In this document: positions 52,436 to 62,500 of the stretch, piece after piece
Position numbering within the stretch: the stretch's first letter is position 1
How the letters are laid out: the number at the start of each line of letters is the position of its first letter
Assembly (NCBI GenBank): GCA_012295275.1
Contig: CM022678.1
Span: 19,720,556 to 19,783,055, forward strand
Direction of reading: 5' to 3'
DNA from: Chrysomallon squamiferum
Taxonomy: Eukaryota; Mollusca; Gastropoda; Neomphalida; Peltospiridae
DNA length: 62,500 bases
Notes under the pieces: model-generated
Seen by the model: only the letters and a program-made list of their open reading frames with translations
The model's database searches: none
What the model was told of the DNA's origin: nothing
Program-made: the position numbers and the translations under genes

Positions 52436-52788
52436 CAAACATTAAAAGTAACAATAACACATTAATAAGCAGTAATTTTCCTTCAAATTGTAGATAAACT
52501 ATAAATCAATGTTTGTGTCTAATCATTATTTGTATATGTAAAATGGAAATAAAACTGACATGAAAATTATCAGTGACAAATTAGTGAGTAGTAATGTTAC
52601 TTGAAGTTTTATATAAAGGTTTAAAGGTAAAAAAAAATAAAAAGGTTTTCATATATTCATACTTTCAACTGTAAATATATCTAAGATGAAAATTATAAAC
52701 AAATTTGTGAGAACGAACTTTTCCGTTGGAACACTTTTTTAAAACAAATTGTTACTACTACTACTACTACTACTACTACTGCTACTAT

Positions 52789-52835
<47 letters not shown>

Positions 52836-54403
52836 TTACTACTACTACTACTACCACTGTTACTGCTACTACAACTACTACTAGTACTTTTATTTATTAC
52901 CTTTCTTGTTAACTTTAAGTTGTAGATGCGATATTACATTAATACTAACAAATATAAATAGTATCTTTCCTTCAAAAGCGTCGTCTTTAACAAGTGCAAA
53001 GTAATTATCTTTTTAATGAGGATGATTCGCTGCAGACTCGGTGTCTCCGACTTACAACATCTTGGCTGTGAATTTATTTAACTGTAAGCCTAAATGTAAA
53101 TGGTTCTGTTATTTCTGTAAACCGTAATCGTATTGTTTATTAGGTCATTAAAATTCAGATACGAAATTGTCTGAGTTTATAACAAAATTAAAAACAGCAA
53201 CGATAACAACACCAACAACACAAAAAAAAAAAAAAAATAAAAGAATAAAATTAAAATTAAAATTAAAATTAAATAAATAAAAATTAAATGAACAAAACAA
53301 GATAATTTAGGTGTTTCTTTTTTTTTTTTAAAACTGTCTTGCTGTTGTTGTTGCTGTAGTTTTAGTTTCTGTCGTCGTTTCTCAATGATTAATACCACGT
53401 TTTTTAAAATTCTTGTTTTGTCTTTAAAATTTAGCGAAAACATTTACGGATAGAAAAAAGTAATGAAACACAAAGGGACTTTCAGCATTCTAGAATATAT
53501 TTAATCTATATTCATCATCACCATCATCATTGCCATCATCATAATCATTATCAGTAGTAGTAGTAATAGTATTAATAACTCTAACAATAATACTAGTAGA
53601 GTAGTAGCAGTAGTAGCAGCAGTAGACGTAGTAGTAGACGTAGTAGAAATAGTAGTAGTAAAATACAGAAGCATCAGTGGTATAGCTATTATTTATTTGT
53701 CTGTCTGTCTGTCTATCTCTCTGTCTGTTTGTTTGTTGTTTGTTTGTTTTTTAAATGACCTTGGACTACAGAAATAACACAATTCGTATCAATGAATCAA
53801 ACGAGATAGAAATAGAAAAAAAATAATCCAAAAAAAAAAGTGAACAGAAAGAAAATACGATGGAAGAAATTAGATCTGTCTTCTAAGACGGAGTCGATGT
53901 GGTTGCATATATCACAAAAAAAACAACACAAATACCCCAAAGACCAATATTTACCAATACATTATTCATCAAAACAGGCTGGTGAGAGTTCTACATCGAT
54001 TTCCTTCACTTGTGAAAATACTAGAAGTATCAGGTTACTAACCCTTTTTTTTTTTATTTTCTTTTATCTTATTTTTATATTTATTTATCCTTTAATTTTT
54101 TTTTTTTGTATTATTTTTTTCTTTTATTATTATTTTATCTTTATTTATTTACTTATTTAATTAATTAATTAATAAATTTGATTATTATTATTACTTGTGG
54201 ATTTATTATTATTATTATTATTATTATTTTATTTTATTAATTATTAATTTTTATATATTACTATATTTTTATATATATTACTTTGATTTATTTATTAATT
54301 TTAAAAATAAATATATATATATATATATATATATTGTTGTCATTAAAAAAAATTAAATTAACAGAAAGAAACAAAGAAAGAAAGAAAGAAAGAAACAAAC
54401 AAA

Positions 54404-54434
<31 letters not shown>

Positions 54435-55000
54435 AAAAATAAATAAAACCAATATATAACTATAAATAAACAAATAAATAAACAAACAAACAAATAGCTT
54501 TATATTTTAAAACCTCGGCCATAATCTTATTTCTTAATGCCATAAATTAAAAGTCTTTTTCATACATCCTTTCTGAAAGCATCTATATTTCTATATATTT
54601 GTTTTTTCTAATTACTTTTCTATTTATAAATACATGTGTATTTATGGCTAACTATGTGTGAATCCGTAAGTCTTCGAAAAAAAAAAAAAAAGATTAATAG
54701 CAGATATTAACACTATATGAAACAATTTACAGAAATATTTATTGGTGAACTGTAGACACTGTTTTAGCAGTTGTGATATTTTTGGTTCGCTACAGATAAT
54801 TTATAAGTGTCTGTAATAGGAAAACTTCCCAACTGCGAGTAGTATCGATTTCAGGTTACCATCGACAATATATCACACGCATTTAATGACAGTACTAACG
54901 GATTTTACGACAAGTTTACCGGGGCAGGTTTGCGTCCATGACTGTTAATTACATATCTAATAGACATGCGTCCCTGATTCTGTCAGCTCGAGCCGAAAAC
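52435..55000. other. Region without recognised genes
   Basis: (CTA)n at 52755-52885, a TAG-rich tract at 53545-53660, TCTG repeats at 53698-53725, T-rich and TTA-rich DNA at 54043-54240, (TA)n at 54309-54332 and (AAAT)n at 54360-54495. No coding exon was seen on either strand. Confidence 0.55.
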
Positions 55001-55002
55001 CT

Positions 55003-55105
55003 CGCGCCATTTCCCGCCAAGAGCTGATAGCGTCATTTCCGCTAACACGAGCAACCGCCATTGGAAGCAGACGATGAAAATGGAGGAAAATAAAAACATT
55101 GTTCG
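55003..55105 (+). promoter_or_regulatory. E2F-like sites with possible first exon
   Basis: GCGCCA and TTTCCCGCC (55004-55018) precede CCGCCATTGG and an ATG at 55074. This opens MKMEENKNIV before a donor-like TTCG|gtaatg at 55106. The layout resembles a compact promoter with a short first coding exon, but no continuation could be followed. Confidence 0.3.
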
Positions 55106-55148
55106 GTAATGTGCGTGAAATAGGAATGATAAAAAAAAGACGTGTGTA

Positions 55149-55149
<1 letters not shown>

Positions 55150-55180
<31 letters not shown>

Positions 55181-55595
55181 TATTATTGGTAGTAGTAGTA
55201 GCAGCAACAGCAGTAGTAGCATCAGTAGTAGTAGTAGCAGTAGTAGCAGTAGTACTGGTAGTACAAAATAAATACATATAATAAATTTAAGTAGACCCAT
55301 TTTAAGATTAGATCTTGTTAAATGTCAAAGAAAATATATGCAAAGAGTAAAAATAAGTATTAATAATAATAACTGCTATTTGTTATTGCTGTTGTTTATA
55401 GTGATATTAGTGGAAATGGTAATGTAGTATCAGTATTGGGAGAAGTCTAGGCAAATATGGTTGCCTTTAATTCCTGATATTTTTCGAAAAATCTGAATGA
55501 GAAAAATAAATAAATGGAGTGAGAGAGACACATACAAACACTGGTTACAATGACTAATATAATGCAGGACGATATATCGGTGTGTGTTTATATAC

Positions 55596-55631
<36 letters not shown>

Positions 55632-56087
55632 AGCTGCTGGAAACTCGAGTAGACTGATCACCACGCTTCATTTCTCGCTAAAGTAGTTTTAATTTAGGAG
55701 ATTTCGACCTGCACCTGTTTTCGTGGCGATAAAGCCAGCACGTGGTAACCACTCGACGCCGGCTTGAATCAGCTCGGCTCCCGAGGTTTTACGTGCGCGC
55801 AAATTAAACTGTTACGTTACGTCTTATCTCCCGTTAGCGCAGATAGCAGCACAGTCGAAAATAAACATTATTAAAAATGTAATTATCTGATATGTAATGT
55901 GTGTGTTTGTGTGTCTATTTCAGTAAAAATGAAACAAATACCTTTAACTAGAAGAGAGAACTACAGTAATAACAATAAAAATAATAATAATAAAGCAAAC
56001 TAATAATAATAATCATGATAATAAAGCAAAGCAGTAATAATAATAATAAACATAATAATAATAATAATAATAATAAAATAATAATAA

Positions 56088-56175
<88 letters not shown>

Positions 56176-56226
56176 TAATAATAAATAATAATAATAATAA
56201 TAATAATAACAATAATAATAATAAAA
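55150..56226. repeat. (TTA)n, TAG triplets, unique patch and long (AAT)n
   Basis: Triplets at 55150-55262; (GT)n(GA)n at 55593-55632; a GC-richer unique patch at 55635-55860 without an open frame; imperfect (AAT)n at 55970-56226 that abuts the LINE fragment. Confidence 0.75.
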
Positions 56227-56227
56227 A

Positions 56228-57419
56228 ATGCAACAAAAACTAGACAGGGCTCAAAACCAAGCACTCAGGATAATAAACGGAGCAATGATGTCAACTTCGT
56301 TGAAAAATGGAACAGCTAACAGATATCCTACCCTTCAACAAACGCCGGGAATCCAAGCTCACGTCACTAAGTTCAAGTATTTGCCACAACACCCAGTGAA
56401 CGAGATAATTGATAACTATTCCTACAACAGACTGAAATAAACTAGCTTTCAAAAACTGAGCAAATCACTCCTCAGTCAACACAAGAAGAAGTGTCAGAAC
56501 AAATCCGTCATGTTAGTGCAGTCATCTGAATCCCACCTTGAAACCACAACTGGACAGTGCAAAAGATCGGCACAATGGTCCAACACCTCACTGAACTGGA
56601 GAGTAACATTGCAAGCCATACAAACAAGCTTTCACACCAGCCATGTCAGATAAACAGTCCCAAGAGACATCATGGACTCGGGTATATTCTGACAGATCAG
56701 CAACAAATGCTTGCAAAATGAAAAGGCTGGAAAATACCACATATAACCTAGTGGCTACCGAGAGGAGGCAGATCTTCCTACATGGAACATTTTCACGAAC
56801 TGTGATGCAAGACTGAGGCACTCCTTCATGCTGCCAACATCATCAGAACTGGTAATACGTCGTCTTCCTCACAGATATTCTCTCAGATCTCAAGGTTATC
56901 TTGAAAACAAGAAGCCAGACATACTTTCATAAGCCTTAGATCCTATCAGATGTGTCAACCAAATCGTGTTGCAATGGACCCCAACTCACTGTGGCAAACC
57001 TGGAAATGAGAACGCAGACACACTGGCAAAAATTAGGTGCAGGTAATGAACTGGAGGATAACTGGGTGTCATATGAAGAGATGAAATCCCATATTAAATC
57101 TTCCTATCAACCTCCAAAACAAAGTGATGACTGTCACCTGCTATCCCTTCATGAAAAATACATCATTTTCTGATTGGACACAAACAGGCTCAACCAGCAA
57201 ATACAAAAGAAGTTCTGACTTGTGTCTTTTTTTCCAAGAGCTCTTTGGGAGACGCCTGAACGTGTCACCCCAACCTGCATACACCTACAGCAGTAGAGAC
57301 AGACTACCTGCACAACTACAACAACTCTTCAGAAGAATCTGAATGACACAAAAGTGATCTACAGAGAACAGTTAGTTTTAGTCACTGCTGGTCTTGACTT
57401 CTAGTCAAACAAACGATCG

Positions 57420-57432
<13 letters not shown>
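56228..57432 (+). mobile_element. Decayed 5'-truncated LINE (non-LTR retrotransposon) with RNase H remnants
   Basis: Conceptual translation with frame changes gives KLDRAQNQALRIINGAMMST and KFKYLPQHPV, typical of the region after LINE reverse transcriptase. RVYSDRSATNAC follows (RNase H, with the usual TDGS degraded to SDRS), then LQWTPTHCGKPGNENADTLA (RNase H HCGIPGNE motif) and WVSYEEMKSHIK. Stops and frameshifts make it non-functional. It ends in a poly-A run (57420-57432) followed by TA. The 5' end stops at the (AAT)n tract. No target-site duplication was evident. Confidence 0.8.
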
Positions 57433-57450
<18 letters not shown>

Positions 57451-58920
57451 GATAAATAATAAAATAAAAATAAATAAATAAATAAATAAAAAAACAAAAA
57501 CAAACAAACAAACAAATCAATATCACACAGTAATGTCGTTTTATCCTATTTACCTTTTTATTTCCCTCGTTCGTTATTTCACTTTTTAATCATTCTTTTC
57601 TCTTTTCTTCTTTCTTTTATTCGTACTTTCTCTCTCCTTTATTCATTCTTTCTCTCTGCCTTTCTTTTATCCATTTCTACTCTTTTTTTGATATTTCGTT
57701 CTTCTCTTTTTTATTCTTTATTTCTAATTTTAATAATTTTTTTGTTTGATTGTTTTGTATTGCTTATGCTTTACCCATTTAACAGCAAGTGTAAAATTTT
57801 TACATTCTCATATAATTGCTTCTTCTGTTATCCGTTTTTAACCGTTCTTGAACGCTATTATTTTACTGTGGTATTTCGGTTACATTTAAAACCATTCTTC
57901 AGTATTTTTTTCTGTTTGTGTCTATCAGTGACTGTCGACACTGTAGTGGTAGTTGTTTATTTTATACTGTTTCGTTGTAGTAGCAGTTGCTTTATTTTGT
58001 TATAATAGATGCTGTTATTATTGTTGATTTTGTTTTGGTTTTGTTTTTACTTTATTATTTTTTTTAATTATGTATTTTCTTTGTTGTTGTCTTATTTGTT
58101 ATTAAAGGAATGAATTATTTTTTACTTTTTCTTGTAAATGTTGAGTTTTGCGTGTCATCTATGAAACAGCTGTTCACTCTGGGTGCTTCGGCCTCAGTGT
58201 TGCTATTGTTGTTGCTGCTGCTGTTGCTGCAACCATTCACAAAACATAAAACAAAAAGCGACGAATTCTTTTTTTTTGAAAACTGGATTTATCGTCTGCT
58301 AATTACCTGCACGTGTTGCGTAGTGATCGCATCATCACCCACGAATAGCGCGCGCTTCAAACTGCAGCCGCTCACGAAAATACATCACACACGACAACAC
58401 ATCAAGGTGATACACTAGAACGCTGACGATGATGATAAACAACGACGTGGTCATTTATTAATGTAGTTTTTTTATAACCTTCATCAGGAGAAAAAAAACA
58501 AAACAAAGCGTGCTACATAACAGCTGGTGTACGTCCGTCCGTGTTAATAGTGTTAAAACAAACCACGTGATCAGAGAAAGATAAACACAGTCTGCTCCGT
58601 AGATTAAAACCATATGTCACAATAACTTTCACACTTTTTCTCTTAATAAATACGTGTATTAATACGGTTTTTCAACAAAAAAATTAAAAGTTTTTTTTTT
58701 GATTAAATGATTTTTTTTTTTTTTTAGTCATATTTTGCAGTTGAATTTTTCAGTTTTTTTTTTAATAAAATCACCCTTAAAAAAATACAAATAAACATAT
58801 CTATTTACTTAATGTAGCAATGGTTGGCTATAGGAGAAAAAAAAAAATGAAAGAAAAAGATTATATAAATATTAAAGATGAAAGAAAGTAGTGAAAATGC
58901 ATTTGCTGGAATTCTTAACG
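57433..58920. other. Region without recognised genes
   Basis: (TA)n and (AAAT)n at 57433-57500, then T-rich DNA with TTTCTTT runs. A 102-codon open frame at 58110-58418 contains a poly-Leu run from TTG/CTG repeats and no family similarity, so I do not call it a gene. Confidence 0.5.
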
Positions 58921-58921
58921 A

Positions 58922-58963
<42 letters not shown>

Positions 58964-59353
58964 ACTCACAGACACACAAATTGTTTTTAAAAACTTAAAA
59001 GGAAGGAAGAAAGAAAGAAAGAAAAGAAATCATTAGTCAGTCAGTCAGTAAGACAGTCAGTCAGTCCATCAGTAAGACAGTCAGTCAGTCATTTTTTCAG
59101 TCAGTAAATTTATTTCATTCTGCAGTAAATATATTTACTGCAGTCCGATATTCTAAAAACAACTAATCAAACATTTATGCAATTCTCACTGGAACTTGCC
59201 GACATTACGGTGATGTTTCTGATTAATTGTCACCTAATGTCAATGACGCATGCACATACGTCATAGTGACGTGATAAACAGTTACAACGTAATAGGTTAT
59301 GACGTAATCTGTTTGGAGATGACATACGACTTGAAAACGGTAGTATGTTCTAC

Positions 59354-59427
<74 letters not shown>

Positions 59428-59660
59428 ACTAATGATTGTGCTTAGGTTATCGTTAAAGTTCAAGTTATTCTACTATGATAAATTTTGCACATAAATTAAT
59501 AAGTAAATAAATAAATATTATTATTATTATTATTATCATTAATATTATTGTTGTTGTTGTTGTTGTCGTTCTAGCTGTGTTGTCATTGTTGTTGTTGTTG
59601 TTGTTGTTTTTCCTGCTGTTGCTATTTGTGTTGTTATTGATTTTACTGTTATTGTTGGTG
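58921..59660. repeat. (TTA)n, (CAGT)n, (GA)n and (TTG)n tracts
   Basis: (TTA)n at 58923-58962, CAGT repeats at 59034-59105, (GA)n at 59358-59427, (TTA)n at 59516-59535 and (TTG)n at 59550-59610, with unique DNA at 59110-59350 lacking a gene. Confidence 0.85.
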
Positions 59661-59864
59661 TTCTAGCTTCTGATATTGTAAAAAGTGTTCTGAACATTTA
59701 GACAAAATCAGTATTCATAAATATATCAGTCCGGTTACTGAATTACTTTTATTTTACATGTGTCAGTAATATGAGCAACGTGGTAGCAAGAATTGATTTT
59801 TTTAATTAGTTTAAATCTGTCATGTTTTAATGTCGACTTGTCTGTTCTTAGCCAAGCGAATATC

Positions 59865-60190
59865 ATATCAGTTTTACAAGGTCAACTAAACACATCAGTT
59901 TTACAAGCGTATTAAATATATCAGATTTACAAGCATAATAAATAGATCAGTTTTACAAGCATTAACAGATGTATTAGTTATACAAGCCACTTAATACATC
60001 AGTTTGACGAGCTAACAAATATATCAGTTTTTCAAACAATGCAAAATATATCAGTTTTACAAGCATAATAAATATATCTAGTTTTACAAACACTACTTAA
60101 TATATCAGTTTTACAAACACTGGTAAATATATCAGATTTACAATAACTAACTCAATATATATCAAATTTAGAAACTCTAACTAAAGAATC
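59865..60190. repeat. Irregular repeat around ATATATCAGTTTTACAAGC
   Basis: About nine imperfect units of 25-40 bp. No open frame of interest. Confidence 0.8.
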
Positions 60191-60538
60191 CAGGTTTAAA
60201 AATACTATTACTGATAAAAAAAAAATCAAAATACTTCTAAAGATAACAGTTTCAGAATTATTTTTTCTAGCTGTTAGTTTGACTGCAGTGTTTGATATAT
60301 CTTTCTTCCTGTTTCGGATAATTATTTTAAGTATCAGTCTGAGAAATGTACGTGTAAAAATAATAAATAAATCAATGAACAAAGTAAAATTCTCTATTAA
60401 AATGGATTCGCTCGTCGATTTATTGCAGTCGCTATTGCAAATACGTGCTTCATTAAAAGAGTTAGCCAATTCTCTATCGCAGTTTAACAAATCAGAACTT
60501 TTCTGTTTAGTCTTTGTTTTCCTCGCCTTCCACCTTTA

Positions 60539-61027
<489 letters not shown>

Positions 61028-61236
61028 ATGTATGTATGTATGTATGTGGTTATATGTTATAGGAATGAGAAGAAAAAATAACGAACCTGTCTGTTTCAAA
61101 TTAAAACCTAATTTCTAATCTATAGATATCATCATTCACAAAATAATCAGGAAAACAGAAAAGAGAAAAAAAAAAAAAAACGTAACAGATTGTGTGGAAA
61201 GTGGTCTTAATGAAAAACATCTGCAAAATGCGCGTG

Positions 61237-61302
61237 TATAAATAACTCGCTCTCGTCTTAAGATGTGGATTTATCTAATTTACACAGACACCAGTGACGT
61301 CA
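61237..61302. promoter_or_regulatory. TATA-like box and CRE
   Basis: GTATAAATAA at about 61236-61245 and a perfect TGACGTCA at 61295-61302, with a CCAAT at 61326. Suggests a promoter, but no downstream exon is recognised on either strand. Confidence 0.25.
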
Positions 61303-61389
61303 CAGCAATCTGCAAGCTGTCGTGTCCAATCAAAACAGACAACGTGTCCATCAAAGATGTTGTTGCTGATTATATCCAATAATATTAAT

Positions 61390-61609
61390 GAGGTTGACGA
61401 TAATGATGATGATGATGATGACGATAATGATCGCGATGATTACGACGATGAGGATGATGATAATTATGATGATGAGGATGATGAGGATGATGATGACGAC
61501 AACGACGACAATAATGATATTTGATATAACAAAATACATCTTCCTTTTACAAAATTAGTTGGAAATATATGACAAAGGTTTGTACCTTTCCATATATTTA
61601 TACTTAGTC

Positions 61610-61641
<32 letters not shown>

Positions 61642-62330
61642 CAAGATCAAATACTCTCACATGATTGTACAGATATGATTTACAAGATGTTTTATATAAT
61701 AGTTATCATTGTACACAAATTACTGTATCAAAATCAGAAATGTACGGTTATACAGGACGATAAACTTTAAATTATTTGTACAAAAAAGGAACCTTAACAA
61801 ATACCGTTCATGTTACCACATTTACAGTGTAACTAACGAATGTTCAGTTAAATGCAGATTTTAAATATAATTCTTCATTTATGCAAGATTTACGAATATG
61901 CACGTTATATAGTCATAGAGATGTATTCAAATGCATTAGAACTTAGTGCTTTAGAATATATTTATAGTTTATTTATGACGTAATCGTTAGAGCATGATGT
62001 CACTTGTTTGTATATAACGTAGCTAGTTATTTTAAATGAGTCATGTTACATTACGTTTCGTTTATAACTGAGATATACGTAATTTAATACAACTTTATGA
62101 AAACGGAAAAAATAAAATAAAATGAAATAAAATAAAGGAAAAGACGGAACGACATAATAAAGGAATAAACGCATGAACAAATAAATAGGGAATAGGTGTC
62201 ACCCATATATTATAACACTAATACTGCAACTGAATGAATGAATGATGGACGGACGGATGGATGAATAGTAAAAGTATTTGTACCCGCTAAAAAAATTATT
62301 TTCTAAAGCTACTTCAACATTCCACGTGAT
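61390..62330. repeat. (GAT)n tract and AT-rich flank
   Basis: GAT/GAC triplets at 61398-61515, (TA)n at 61616-61641, then AT-rich unique DNA with no recognised gene. Confidence 0.8.
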
Positions 62331-62341
62331 TTGAACGAAGT

Positions 62342-62395
62342 GTTGTTATGGCAACAGATGCCGGCGGGAATGGCGCGAACGACACCGACGTCACA
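62342..62395. promoter_or_regulatory. X-box-like (RFX) and E2F-like cluster
   Basis: GTTGTTATGGCAAC (62342-62355) resembles the RFX X-box. GGCGGGAA (62363-62370), GGCGCGAA (62372-62379) and GACGTCAC follow within 25 bp. This is a local GC-rich patch near the window end, plausibly the promoter of a gene to the right. Confidence 0.35.
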
Positions 62396-62500
62396 GTTTT
62401 AAGTGGACACCACCCGATCTGCTTCTTCAAACTTTCTTCTAGTTCTTTTTTTTTTTTCTTTTTTTATTTTTTATTAGCATTATTTATTTTTTTATTTTTT

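Noticed and set aside
58110-58418. 102-codon frame with a poly-Leu stretch
   Set aside because: Leu run derives from TTG/CTG repeats, and there is no family match or gene context. Could be revisited with RNA data.

Overview
The window is AT-rich, intron-rich metazoan DNA, saturated with microsatellites (GA/CT, CA/GT, AAT, AAAT, TAG and poly-A runs) and minisatellites. Gene content and style suggest a spiralian, most likely a mollusc: a TALE homeobox gene of a non-standard type, a small cysteine-rich secreted protein that looks like a degenerate phospholipase A2, a TASK-like K2P channel, and dispersed GTTACCTCCCTT-type motifs. The species cannot be named from the sequence alone. Exons were assigned by matching remembered protein families and requiring GT-AG boundaries with compatible codon phase. 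No alignment was run.

Layout. (1) 423-25321, minus strand: TRAPPC9, a TRAPPII trafficking-complex subunit, running from its start codon to within roughly 150 codons of its end and leaving the window on the left. Nineteen exons are placed. One exon between 9748 and 11421 is not found intact, and one donor near 7642 is unresolved. (2) 15379-18856, minus strand, nested inside the largest TRAPPC9 intron: a gene for a protein with two TALE homeodomains, with a candidate 52-nt intron. (3) 28353-30845, plus: a two-exon, very acidic protein with one C-terminal transmembrane segment, family unknown. (4) 32891-34087, plus: a two-exon, 135-residue secreted protein with 12 cysteines. (5) 39079-43503, plus: a six-exon, 310-residue NmrA-like NAD(P)-binding protein with an N-terminal lipidation signature. 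(6) 49090-49895, minus: the last coding exon of a TASK-type K2P potassium channel; its first exon was not found here. (7) 56228-57432, plus: a decayed, 5'-truncated LINE fragment with RNase H remnants. The rest is intergenic or intronic repeat, with a few promoter-like motif clusters.

The most unusual theme is that tandem repeats are anchored on exon edges. The array upstream of TRAPPC9 exon 7 is about 30 copies of that exon's own 3' splice site plus its first 18 coding bases. The NmrA-like exon 4 acceptor is also duplicated upstream. The last codons of the double-TALE gene and of the K2P gene are single units of degenerate repeats that continue into their 3' flanks. Long sense-strand (GA)n tracts start 13-25 nt after three different 5' splice sites. 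There is no evidence that the six genes form a pathway; this reads as an ordinary neighbourhood of unrelated eukaryotic genes.
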